Assembly (NCBI RefSeq): GCF_001984195.1
Contig: NZ_MTQN01000012.1
Location: forward strand, 806,001 to 870,000
DNA length: 64,000 nucleotides
Source of the DNA: Kribbella sp. ALI-6-A
GTDB taxonomy: Bacteria; Actinomycetota; Actinomycetes; Propionibacteriales; Kribbellaceae
Reading direction: 5' to 3'
Below the pieces are notes generated by a model. It saw nothing but the letters and a program-made list of their open reading frames with translations, did not search any database and was not told where the DNA came from. The position numbers and the translations under genes were made by a program. Below, piece by piece: positions 21,341-29,507 of this stretch (position 1 is the first letter of the stretch; every line of letters begins with the position of its first letter).

Positions 21341-23980
21341 GTGGTGCGCCGCCTGCGGTCTAGTGCTGATGATGGTCATGCCCGCCTCGTCGCGTCATCT
21401 CTGAGGCTTCCCGATTCAACAAGTAGACGAACCCTTCTAACTCGGACTGCCGTCGGCTTCCTGAGGTCGGTCAGCCGCCACATCGTCGCAGCCTCTCTTA
21501 GAGGACTCGGTGTCCTCGACTATATTTCGCGTGATGAGCGTCGACCGTTGCCGAGCATCGTTAACCGATTGACGGCCTTCTTAGCCACTTCAAGTGGATC
21601 CTTTGACAGAAGCAACCAATCTACTCTGATCGCCGCACTCGGCTTCAATGGGCTCACCTTTCGAATCCTGTCGGGTCGTCCATCACGTGACGGATCTGCG
21701 CGCCAACTTCTCGAAGACATCGCTGAACTGCCGGTTATACTCCGGCCCGCTGGAGCTAAGTGGCTTATCAATCAGGAACGATTGAATCAGGACTTACCCC
21801 ATGCAATATATGAGGCCCTGGTACTAGACGGCCCTGCCGGTCTCGGGGGAGATCTACTCGACCTCGTAATCCTTCAAGTTCAACGAGTCGCGCCAGGGCT
21901 TCCAGAGAAACACGCAACCGATATCCTCAAGAAGCTCTGGAGCCTAGCGAGCGTTCCCCTTGATCCGTATGACTCCAGATCGAGGAGACCGGCAGCTTCA
22001 GCCGCAATCGTGAACCTCGCTGCGAATCGTCCAGAGGTAGAGATGCAGCTCGCTGAAATGTGCAAGTCTCTGAGCGGAACAAAACGCGCCGATGCACTCG
22101 ATCTGTTAGCGAGAAGTGTTCGCAGCAAGGGTGCTGAATCCGCCGGTTCATTCGTCGACGTCAGTAGCCGCCTATCGCTGACCAGGCAGGAGTTCGAGCG
22201 ATTTGCCGATGTAGCCGATTCGTCACGTCGGACTGCGCCCGCCCTATCAACGATAGGATCGGGTCGCCGTACTCACTCCTGGACCGGATTCGTCGCTACC
22301 GGCGTCCGTCTTGTGGCGATCGTCCTGCCCGCCCCAGCACTCGTTATCACAGCAATCAGCGAGTTCCGTAGGTCCGACTGGGAGTGGTTGAAGCACGTAC
22401 CACTTGCAGCAATGCCACTGGAGGGCGCGATCGCGATCGTCGCCCTCATTGCGACAATCAACGTATTTACGGTCCAATTGTCAACGCAGCGACTGCCGGG
22501 GTCCGTCTCGCGCGTAGCAGGTCAGCCCTGGCAGCTCGCCGGTGCTTATGCGGCGGCGTTATCATTGCTGTTCGCTACCGTCTATACACCGTCACCCACT
22601 CCGAAAACATGGGCGTGCCTTCAGGCGATCCTTCTCCTGATGTCGGTTGGCTGGATGGCCGGTGCGATGACAAGGATTTTCCACCGCACGGATCCTGCCG
22701 AGGCATGCAAGTCGTACGTGGACCGGTACATTCGTGCGTGGATTCGCGCTAGCACCAAGTTCGGGGCCACGCAATGGCGAGGCGCACGGTTATGGAAAGA
22801 CATAGAATCTCTGCCATTCACTGGCACTGGCACGCGCCACATGATGGGGCATGACGTCATGCAGATCCACGCGCCAACACGTGGCATGCTGATGCCGAGT
22901 CGTAGGCGCGCCCGGAAGATCCTATCCAACGACATATTCGCCGACGGCGGCTACATTCAATTCGGTTCATCATTCGGGCTATTGGTCTCGGCCGGTGATA
23001 CGACTGCTTACGTCCGTCCGCCAGCCTCGCGTCGGTTGCCGGTAGCTTTGGCGAATGATCTGCGCAGATGGTTAAAGCCTGCAGAGGCTGGTGCGATTGA
23101 GGATGTGAGCACCCAAGCGGTCACATTAGCCTCACTGGCTCTAACTAGCGCCGGAGGCGGTGACATCCGCCTCGGTGAGGCTATAGCAGAGCAGGCGAGT
23201 CGTATAGTTGCGGATCACATTCTCCGCGCAAGATCTGAACGGGCGCGACTCCGGCGCAAATACAATCAGGACGATGACGCACGGTTCGACGCTACGCGAG
23301 CCGATCTCTACCCTTTGAGTCCGGTATTGCGCGATATTTTAAGCCTCATCGTTAGCGCGACAAAGAACGCCGATGAGGGCGTGGGCAAGGCCGCTGATGT
23401 GCTATTCAATCGATGCCTCGCCGCATCCGGCCCGGAAGAGCAGACGCCGATGATGTTCGTCTCTATCCTCGCTGGCGCGGATATTCGCCAATACAAGGTT
23501 GAGCGCCTCACGACCTGGTTGAGACGAGCTGGCGTGACTGCATTGAGCCTTGGCCAGCGAGATGCGTTCGGGCTAGTAGTTGGCAAGCTTCGCGAGATGG
23601 CACGCGAGCCCGCTTTCGAGCTCCTCAGTGTACGATCCCTTGCTGCACTCGGCGCGGCCTGCGTCCGACTCGACCCTCAACAGTTCGGCACCGCCTGGTC
23701 GTCAATTTCGGACTGGGCGTCGACAACTACTGATTCTGTTGAACCCGTTCGCTTAGCCATGCAAGTTGGTGCCGCAGGACTTGAGAGCGGGTCCTTCGCC
23801 GTCGCCTTCAGTTGTGCCGAGTCTATCGTCGATCAGGGATCGTTACCTGTGCTCCAGAAACTTACAGATCTTGATCACGTATTCGGCGAGGCTACGGCTG
23901 CGCAGCTTATGGACGCCGATCTGGGGCACGTTCCGACAGATGCTCTCGAAAGGTTTCGCGACTACGCAGCGATGCTCTAA
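21341..23980 (+). CDS. AICE cargo protein B, large protein with four central membrane segments
   Basis: An 879-residue protein of unknown family. Residues 1-310 are helical and basic at the start; likely membrane segments are at about 315-342, 353-380, 398-416 and 425-445; the remainder is a long cytosolic or external part with a beta-rich GGYIQFGSSFGLLVSAGDTTAYVRPP (536-561) and a helical C-terminus. The GYIQ...GD pattern is faintly like DUF2254 membrane proteins but not enough to call. GTG at 21341 is 2 bases after the stop of cargo A, with GGGGGA as ribosome site inside the previous gene, so the two form one operon. Codon use is again unlike the element. Confidence 0.65.
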   Translation: MVRRLRSSADDGHARLVASSLRLPDSTSRRTLLTRTAVGFLRSVSRHIVAASLRGLGVLDYISRDERRPLPSIVNRLTAFLATSSGSFDRSNQSTLIAALGFNGLTFRILSGRPSRDGSARQLLEDIAELPVILRPAGAKWLINQERLNQDLPHAIYEALVLDGPAGLGGDLLDLVILQVQRVAPGLPEKHATDILKKLWSLASVPLDPYDSRSRRPAASAAIVNLAANRPEVEMQLAEMCKSLSGTKRADALDLLARSVRSKGAESAGSFVDVSSRLSLTRQEFERFADVADSSRRTAPALSTIGSGRRTHSWTGFVATGVRLVAIVLPAPALVITAISEFRRSDWEWLKHVPLAAMPLEGAIAIVALIATINVFTVQLSTQRLPGSVSRVAGQPWQLAGAYAAALSLLFATVYTPSPTPKTWACLQAILLLMSVGWMAGAMTRIFHRTDPAEACKSYVDRYIRAWIRASTKFGATQWRGARLWKDIESLPFTGTGTRHMMGHDVMQIHAPTRGMLMPSRRRARKILSNDIFADGGYIQFGSSFGLLVSAGDTTAYVRPPASRRLPVALANDLRRWLKPAEAGAIEDVSTQAVTLASLALTSAGGGDIRLGEAIAEQASRIVADHILRARSERARLRRKYNQDDDARFDATRADLYPLSPVLRDILSLIVSATKNADEGVGKAADVLFNRCLAASGPEEQTPMMFVSILAGADIRQYKVERLTTWLRRAGVTALSLGQRDAFGLVVGKLREMAREPAFELLSVRSLAALGAACVRLDPQQFGTAWSSISDWASTTTDSVEPVRLAMQVGAAGLESGSFAVAFSCAESIVDQGSLPVLQKLTDLDHVFGEATAAQLMDADLGHVPTDALERFRDYAAML

Positions 23981-24205
23981 CCTGGCGCACACTTGAGCCG
24001 ACTCAGCCACGTTCTCCCCAATTACTCCGCATGCGACAGGCTTCGCCTCGCGGCCGCAAAGACCCCCGCCGCCTCCTCTGTCGATAACGTCTGTTGACGG
24101 CGCCACTGTATGGCGTTGTAAAACTGGGGGCGGAAGGTCGGCGGTTCGAGACGCCCCTCAGCGTGACGGCTGCTAGTTGTCTCCGATTCGTGTTCCCAAG
24201 CTGCG

Positions 24206-24298
24206 ACTGTCCCAGGTGTCCTACTGTCCCAGTTCTCGCGTTGACCTGCGCAAACACCTGGGACCGCACGCTTTGTCCTCTGTCCCAGGTGTCCCACT
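24206..24298. repeat. 93-bp inverted-repeat partner, right copy
   Basis: Reverse-complement partner of 11366-11458. It contains ACTGTCCCAGGTGTCC twice in slightly varied form and TTGACCTGCGCAAAC, matching the left copy's conserved blocks. In the excised circle this copy would lie about 2.1 kb from the left copy, across attP and int. Confidence 0.75.
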
Positions 24299-24391
24299 GG
24301 GGTTCGGCTGCTGCCAACTCAGGCGGACCCGAACTGCCCCGTGTTCCAGCAGAAGAGCGGGCTGAAACATGGCGGCGTGGCGACGGCGAGA

Positions 24392-24412
24392 GGGTCTCAA
24401 AGTGGGTCTCAA
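24392..24412. promoter_or_regulatory. Right arm-type integrase sites (paired GGGTCTCAA)
   Basis: GGGTCTCAA at 24392-24400 and 24404-24412, again 12 bp apart, 96 bp from attR and in the same orientation as the pair near attL. Confidence 0.6.
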
Positions 24413-24507
24413 CCGCCATCGTCCAGCACCGTCCGCGACAGTCCGACCGGCAGGAACTCCACACCTAAACGAGGGCAGCCGGTCACCCCCGAATTTCGGA
24501 TGACGGT

Positions 24508-24564
24508 CTTGGAAAGCGTGTTGGGGGCAACCCCTCACGAGTTCGAATCTCGTATCCTCCGCCA
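24508..24564. repeat. attR, 57-bp exact repeat
   Basis: Second copy of the att core; it carries only the 3' part of tRNA-Ser and cannot make a tRNA. Chromosomal sequence resumes at 24565. Confidence 0.97.
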
Positions 24565-24640
24565 CTCTCCGGGTGGCCACCCGATCAGTGTTTCCGCTGG
24601 TCAGCGCAAGACCTGGTCACACGCAGGGGACGAACACCGG

Positions 24641-24670
24641 ATGGGCCGGTCGCGACAGCGACCGGCCCAT
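24641..24670. terminator. Hairpin downstream of attR, old tRNA-Ser terminator
   Basis: A perfect 13-bp stem ATGGGCCGGTCGC/GCGACCGGCCCAT with a GACA loop and no T-run. It probably served the tRNA-Ser gene before the element inserted. Confidence 0.6.
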
Positions 24671-24755
24671 CTGCGTTGTCCAGGGCTGGGACGAGGGCGC
24701 AGGTGCGGCCGTGGATCGCAGGCGTCCGGCGGCAGGGTGGTGTTAGGTTCGCGGG

Positions 24756-25385
24756 ATGGCCGAGCAGATCACGGCGGGGCGGTTTCATGCGGCTGATGGT
24801 GTCGAGGACTGGCGGTCGGTCTATCACCTGGTGTCGGCTCATTTTCGGACCGGATCGTTGGCTGAGGGGATCGCGCTGGTCGATGCGATCGGCGAGCTGG
24901 TCGGGGCTGCCGAGCAGGAGTACGTGAGTGTTGACCTGCGGGCTGCCGGGGTCACGGTTTCGTTGGGGCGGCGGGATGTCGCACTCGCTCGGAAGATTTC
25001 GGCTGCCGCCGCGCAATTGGGCGTTGCCGCAGACCCGGCCGCTGTTCAGGTCGTGAACGTCACGCTTGATGCGCTCGTCGGCGCCGCGGTGTTGCCGTTC
25101 TGGCGGGCGGTGCTTGGTTACGGGCAGATCGGGGACGACTACCTGTTCGATCCGTTGCGGCGTGGGCCGGGGTTCGGGTTGCAGATGATGGACGTGGCGC
25201 GGACGCAGCGGAATCGGATGCATCTTGATGTTGCGGTCCCGCACGATCAGGCGGAGGCCCGGGTCGCGGCTGCCTTGGCCGCGGGCGGCCGGCTGGTCTC
25301 CGAGGAGCACGCGCCGAAGTGGTGGGTGCTGGCTGATGCGGAGGGTAATGAGGTCTGCGTTGCGACCTGGGTCGGCCGGGAGTAG
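24756..25385 (+). CDS. Pterin-4a-carbinolamine dehydratase-like domain fused to VOC domain
   Basis: A 209-residue fusion. Residues 10-95 resemble 4a-hydroxytetrahydrobiopterin dehydratase (GRFHAADGVEDWRSVYHL...VSVDLRAAGVTVSLGRRDVALARKI); residues 110-207 are a glyoxalase/VOC fold (FWRAVLGYGQIGDDYLFDP, RNRMHLDVAVPHDQ, WWVLADAEGNEVCVATW). Such fusions are common and functionally unassigned in actinomycetes. TAGGTT lies 6 bases before the ATG, so the message is probably leaderless. It is the first chromosomal gene right of the element. Confidence 0.83.
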   Translation: MAEQITAGRFHAADGVEDWRSVYHLVSAHFRTGSLAEGIALVDAIGELVGAAEQEYVSVDLRAAGVTVSLGRRDVALARKISAAAAQLGVAADPAAVQVVNVTLDALVGAAVLPFWRAVLGYGQIGDDYLFDPLRRGPGFGLQMMDVARTQRNRMHLDVAVPHDQAEARVAAALAAGGRLVSEEHAPKWWVLADAEGNEVCVATWVGRE

Positions 25386-25658
25386 CACGCGCGCGCTCAG
25401 CCGGGCCTGCCCGGACAAGCGCCACCGCCGACCGGTGGAGACCATTTCCATCGGTATTTGCTGAGAATTCTTCGGAATTGTTGAAGGGATAGCAACTGCC
25501 TTTTCGGGCAGGTCGGTGCTCGAAAAGGTGAGCCGGCTAACGGATCGCCCCTTTCGATGTGAATGCAAGTGTTTGCTTGAGTGCCGGGACAGTCCTACGT
25601 TCGTCACGAGGGTTCAGTGACGTCTCGGTCCCGCCCGGGCCGGCATCGGGGAGGGCAG

Positions 25659-27554
25659 ATGGAGGGGACGGATCGGATTCAGGTGAGTCTGCTGGGGCCG
25701 TTGGTCGTACGGCGGGGCGGACAAGAACTCGACGTGGGCGGGCGGCTTCGGGCGCTGCTGGCGGTGTTGGCGCTGGAGGCTGGGCGGCCGGTGTCGGTGG
25801 AGCGGGTGGCTCGCGGGGTGTGGAGTGACGAGCTGCCGGTGCATGTGCGGAAAAGTGTGCAGACGCAGATCATGCGATTGCGGCGGCAGCTGGGCACTGA
25901 CCGGATTCGCACCGAACCGGGCGGATATCTGCTCGACATTCGACCCGATGACGTCGACGTCGTGCGTTTCGAAAGGCTGATTTCCGCGGTTGCCGCGGAA
26001 ACGGAGGTCGAAGAGCAGCGGTCGCTGCTGGCGGAGGCGTTGACGATTTGGCGCGGGGCGCCGTTCGAGGGCGTGGGGTCGCGGTGGCTGGACGAGGTCG
26101 AGGCGGAGCGGATGGTCGAGCTCTACCTCGGGGCGCAGGAGCGGTGGGTCGATCTGGAGCTCGCGGTCGGGCGGTACGGCGCGGTGGTGGCCGACCTGCG
26201 CGAGCTGACGGCTAGGTTCCCGTTGCGGGAGGCGCTGTGGTCGCGGCTGCTGCTGGCGTTGCGGCACAGCGGGCGGTGCGCGGAGGCGCTCAGCTGCTAC
26301 GAAAGCGTCCGGGTGATGCTGGCGGACGAGCTCGGGGTTGATCCTGGACCGGAGCTCAAGCGCCAGTACGGCGAACTGCTGCAGAACGACCCCGTCGAGC
26401 AAGGCCCGGCCGTTCGAAACGAAGGCACGCCGGCCCCGGATGAGCCCGAGAGCCACAGCCCTCTTGACCAGCTCAGTCACCGGAGAGGCGTAGTGCCGCA
26501 GCAACTGCCGGCAGCCCCAGGCCTGTTCGTCGGCCGACCCAAGGAACGGCAGGCTCTCGACGACGCCGATCAGGAAGCGATCGTCGTCCTTCACGGGCTC
26601 GGCGGCATCGGCAAGACGGCCTTGGCGCTCAACTGGGCGCACCAACACCGGCACGAGTTCCCGGACGGACAGCTGTTCATCGACCTGCAGGGCTACGGCC
26701 CCGGCGACCTGATCACCACCAGCGCGGCACTCCGCAGCCTCCTGCTCAGCCTGGGCCTACCTGAAGCGCAGATCCCCGACGACGTCGAAGCCCGCTCCTC
26801 GATGCTCCGCACGATGCTGGCCAGTCATCGCTGTCTGGTCGTGCTCGACAACGCGCTCGACGCGGACCATGTGCGCCCCCTGATCCCCGGTTCGGAATCG
26901 CTCGCGGTGGTGACCAGTCGCAGCGAGCTGCGCGGCCTCGCCGTACGGGAAGGCGCCCGACGCATCGACGTCGGCCAACTGACGGCCGAAGAGTCCACCG
27001 AACTCCTGCACGCCAAACTCCACAGTGAGCAAGCCGGCGACGACGACGTTCTCAACGAGCTCGCCGACCTGTGCGGTCACGTGCCGCTGGCCCTGTCGAT
27101 CGCCGCCGAGCGGGCAGAGGACAGCGTGAAACTCGTGGTGGACGAGCTCCGCGATCTGCCGCGCCGGCTGGAAGCGTTGGCGGTCGGCGACGAGAGCGGC
27201 GACCTGCGGGCCGTGTTCGATCGGTCGTACCAGACGCTCGCGCCCGACGTCGCACGAGCGTTCCGGCTGCTCGGGCTGTACCTGTACGACGAGTTCGACT
27301 CGTCGGCCGCGGCCGGGCTGCTCGGTACGTCGGCCCGCGCGGCGAGCTCGGTCCTGGACGACCTGGCGGACCAGCACCTGCTCTGCCGGGCCGGCGCACG
27401 GCGGTTCGAGTTTCACCAACTCGTCCGCGCCTATGCCGTGGAACTCACGCACGAGGGACGCCGTACGGCCAGGGACACGGTGTCCCTGGCCGCTCGGAGA
27501 ACCCCTGCCTACTGGAAGAAGCCCTCGATGCTCTGGGCGTGCGACCAGCAGTAG
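25659..27554 (+). CDS. SARP/AfsR-type regulator with BTAD and NB-ARC, no TPR tail
   Basis: A 631-residue regulator. Residues 5-95 are an OmpR-like winged helix (QVSLLGPLVVRRGG...VQTQIMRLRRQLGTDRIRTEPGGYLLDI), 100-250 a bacterial transcriptional activation domain, and from about 290 an NB-ARC ATPase with P-loop HGLGGIGKT, CLVVLDNA and GHVPLALSIAA. It stops shortly after the NB-ARC winged helix; full-length AfsR has a TPR sensor of several hundred residues more. The last codons run through a perfect hairpin and overlap the convergent secreted-protein gene by 46 bases, hinting at a lost 3' end. ATG at 25659 follows GGGGAGGG. Confidence 0.88.
   Translation: MEGTDRIQVSLLGPLVVRRGGQELDVGGRLRALLAVLALEAGRPVSVERVARGVWSDELPVHVRKSVQTQIMRLRRQLGTDRIRTEPGGYLLDIRPDDVDVVRFERLISAVAAETEVEEQRSLLAEALTIWRGAPFEGVGSRWLDEVEAERMVELYLGAQERWVDLELAVGRYGAVVADLRELTARFPLREALWSRLLLALRHSGRCAEALSCYESVRVMLADELGVDPGPELKRQYGELLQNDPVEQGPAVRNEGTPAPDEPESHSPLDQLSHRRGVVPQQLPAAPGLFVGRPKERQALDDADQEAIVVLHGLGGIGKTALALNWAHQHRHEFPDGQLFIDLQGYGPGDLITTSAALRSLLLSLGLPEAQIPDDVEARSSMLRTMLASHRCLVVLDNALDADHVRPLIPGSESLAVVTSRSELRGLAVREGARRIDVGQLTAEESTELLHAKLHSEQAGDDDVLNELADLCGHVPLALSIAAERAEDSVKLVVDELRDLPRRLEALAVGDESGDLRAVFDRSYQTLAPDVARAFRLLGLYLYDEFDSSAAAGLLGTSARAASSVLDDLADQHLLCRAGARRFEFHQLVRAYAVELTHEGRRTARDTVSLAARRTPAYWKKPSMLWACDQQ
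27467..27491. terminator. Perfect hairpin inside the 3' end of the SARP gene
   Basis: GGCCAGGGACAC and GTGTCCCTGGCC form a perfect 25-nt palindrome between the two convergent genes, inside the last SARP codons. It probably terminates one or both transcripts. Confidence 0.55.
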
Positions 27555-27868
27555 TGGTGGAAGCTGACCGACCCCCACGGGCCGACCCACTTCGTCTGGT
27601 CGGTGTCGTTGTCGCCCAGGGCCCAGCAGTCGACGTGGAAGTGCGCGTACCGGGCCTGGTCGGTCTGGTTGTAGCAGGTGACATAGGCGTTCGACGTACC
27701 GAGGCCGCTCTGGTCACACCAGTAGCCGTCGGCCTTGCTCGGGCCCGGGGCCACCTTGGTGGTGGTCTTGCCTGCTGCGTCCGGGGTGGCCGCAGCAGCC
27801 GCTCCGGTGCCGACCACCGGTACGACGAGCATGCCGATCGCCGCGACACCCATCAAGGTCTTCCTCAT
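27509..27868 (-). CDS. Small secreted protein with four cysteines
   Basis: A 119-residue protein with a Sec signal peptide (RKTLMGVAAIGMLVVPVVGTGAAAAA, about residues 2-27) and a mature part rich in aromatic residues with four cysteines (GYWCDQ, VTCYNQ, VDCWAL, HYCWSH), probably two disulfides. No family recognised. ATG at 27868 follows GGGAG; it overlaps the convergent SARP gene at its end. An extracellular or cell-surface role is likely. Confidence 0.7.
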   Translation of the reverse strand: MRKTLMGVAAIGMLVVPVVGTGAAAAATPDAAGKTTTKVAPGPSKADGYWCDQSGLGTSNAYVTCYNQTDQARYAHFHVDCWALGDNDTDQTKWVGPWGSVSFHHYCWSHAQSIEGFFQ

Positions 27869-28060
27869 AGTCTGACTCCCTCTTCGACGGTTCAGCTTGA
27901 TGGCACCAGGCAATCAGCGCCGGGCTCCTCGGCGGCTTCGGATCGGCGTCAGTCCGGCGTCACACCGGCAGCGGGTGGCAGGTCCCGGACATCCAGGGTT
28001 GAAGGCCGGTTCACTGCGCACACTGACAGTGACGATCGCTTCTGCTGGGGAGAGAGACCG

Positions 28061-29479
28061 ATGAGCTACACGCCGCAGTACGCCTGGCAGCCACCGCCTC
28101 CGCCGCAGCCGCCGGCCGTGGTGACGCCTGATCCGCTCGCGGTCGCGGTCGGCAACGCGTCGCTGCTCGGGGTCGGGTACGTACTGATGAAGCGCTGGGG
28201 TTTCGCGATCCTCAACCTGATGCTGGTCGGCGCGCTGCTGATCTTCCTGCTGGTGCTGAAGAAACCCTGGTGCGAGCTCGCGCTGGTCGCCTGGTGGGTG
28301 ATCAGCATCCTGCACGGCTTCTTCCTCGCGAACGCCGCGCCGCGCAAAGCCTCCGACCTGCCCAAGCGGGTGGTCGCGTTCGCGATCACGATCCCGGTAC
28401 TGCTGACGGTCGGCCTGCTCCGGTACGACGCCGGCCGGACTGCGGGCGAGGTCGCCGAGGCGCGGGCGGCCGGGGACTGCACGAAGCTCATCAACACCCA
28501 GGACGAGGTGTGGCTCGGGCATCGGGTCGTCGATGCGCCGGGGACCGCGCAGGGCGATGAGGACGTCGAGCTGTGCGACCGGCTGGGGCGAGCCAAGGGC
28601 GAACTGGCGATCGGGCTCACTGGTGACTACACCGCTTTGCAGGACGGGTTCGACGTACTGGGCTCGGTGCTGGCCGAGCCGGGGCACGAGAAGACCGTCG
28701 ACGTGACGCTGAAGGGCTGGCTCGACGACCTGCCGGTGAAGGACCCGTGCCGGACCGTCCGGGTGACCGACTGGCTTCGGCAGCGCAAACCGACCAACAA
28801 CGTGCTCGATCAGTCCCGTGCCGCCGTGACGAAGACCGCGCCGCCGGCGATCGCGGCGTGCGCCGATCGGCTGATGAGCCAGAAGAACTGGGCGGCCGCG
28901 CGGTCGTCGTACCAGCAGCTGATTTCGCAGTACCCGAAGGACGCGCGGGTGGCGAAGGCGCGGGCCGGGATTCGGCAGGCGACGCTGGCGATCGAGCTGA
29001 CGCAGGTGCGCGATCTGCTGGCGCGCAACGCGTACTGCGACGCGCCGGCGAAGTTCAGCGGCGCCCGGCCGTACCAGCGTGGGTTCAACTCGGGGCTGTT
29101 CGAGGGCGACGACGAGATGACCAAGCGGCTGCCGGCCTCGTGGCGGGCGAGCGACGCCAGCAACGCCGTCATCGTCGTCTGCACGGAGGACGCGGAGGAC
29201 GGTGCGGCGGCCCGGACCTGCCCGTACCGCAGCGAGTCGAACCCGCAGAACGTCTCCGACGTGACGTTCCACAAGATCGCTGTCCCGGTGAAGGTCTACG
29301 AGCTGCGCACCGGCCGGCTGGTGTCGAACACCCGCGTGCAGATCAGCGGCACGGCCTGCCCGAGCCGGATCACCTACACCACCTACTTGACCGGCTGGGA
29401 CTATCCGCCGTCGACCCAGCCGGTCGTGCCTTCTGCCGCGACCATCCAGGCCGCCTTCAGGTACCTGTTCCTGCGCTGA
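28061..29479 (+). CDS. Membrane protein with Pro-rich N-terminus and TPR-like region
   Basis: A 472-residue protein. It opens with a proline-rich segment (WQPPPPPQPPA), then three likely membrane helices (residues about 45-65, 70-92 and 105-122), then an external part with repeated helices (NWAAARSSYQQLISQYPKDARVAKARAGI looks like a TPR unit) and several cysteines. Similar unnamed proteins are common in actinomycete genomes. Function unknown. GGGGAGAGAGA precedes the ATG at 28061; an upstream open frame is a shadow of the SARP gene. Confidence 0.7.
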   Translation: MSYTPQYAWQPPPPPQPPAVVTPDPLAVAVGNASLLGVGYVLMKRWGFAILNLMLVGALLIFLLVLKKPWCELALVAWWVISILHGFFLANAAPRKASDLPKRVVAFAITIPVLLTVGLLRYDAGRTAGEVAEARAAGDCTKLINTQDEVWLGHRVVDAPGTAQGDEDVELCDRLGRAKGELAIGLTGDYTALQDGFDVLGSVLAEPGHEKTVDVTLKGWLDDLPVKDPCRTVRVTDWLRQRKPTNNVLDQSRAAVTKTAPPAIAACADRLMSQKNWAAARSSYQQLISQYPKDARVAKARAGIRQATLAIELTQVRDLLARNAYCDAPAKFSGARPYQRGFNSGLFEGDDEMTKRLPASWRASDASNAVIVVCTEDAEDGAAARTCPYRSESNPQNVSDVTFHKIAVPVKVYELRTGRLVSNTRVQISGTACPSRITYTTYLTGWDYPPSTQPVVPSAATIQAAFRYLFLR

Positions 29480-29507
29480 CTCTCAACCACTCCGGAAGGC
29501 TGGGAGG

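Larger units (their letters stand above)
23981..24507. other. Right end of the AICE, non-coding
   Basis: No credible gene. It holds the right copy of the 93-bp inverted repeat (24206-24298), the paired GGGTCTCAA sites (24392-24412) and leads into attR. One short frame reads SRHAEGRLEPPTFRP, which resembles the kind of translation produced from tRNA-adjacent plasmid ends and is not a gene. Confidence 0.7.
9571..24564. mobile_element. 15-kb integrative and conjugative element (AICE) in tRNA-Ser
   Basis: Boundaries are the 57-bp repeats. Contents in order are: int and xis (minus), RepA-like ATPase, prim-pol, RRQRL zinc protein and Cys-rich membrane protein (minus), GGTAGCGG repeats, TraB/FtsK, a membrane partner and a DUF6284-type protein (minus), then divergent plus-strand genes: small protein, Xre-TPR regulator, flavoprotein and a two-gene cargo. 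This combination (tRNA-site integrase, autonomous replication genes and one FtsK-type translocase in place of a type IV secretion system) defines AICEs such as pSAM2 and SLP1. Everything needed appears intact, so the element may still excise and transfer. Confidence 0.95.

Noticed and set aside
9571..24564. Possibility that the element is a prophage
   Set aside because: Int, Xis, prim-pol, RepA and a TraB translocase with no terminase, capsid or lysis genes indicate an AICE; the portal-like cargo alone does not make it a phage.
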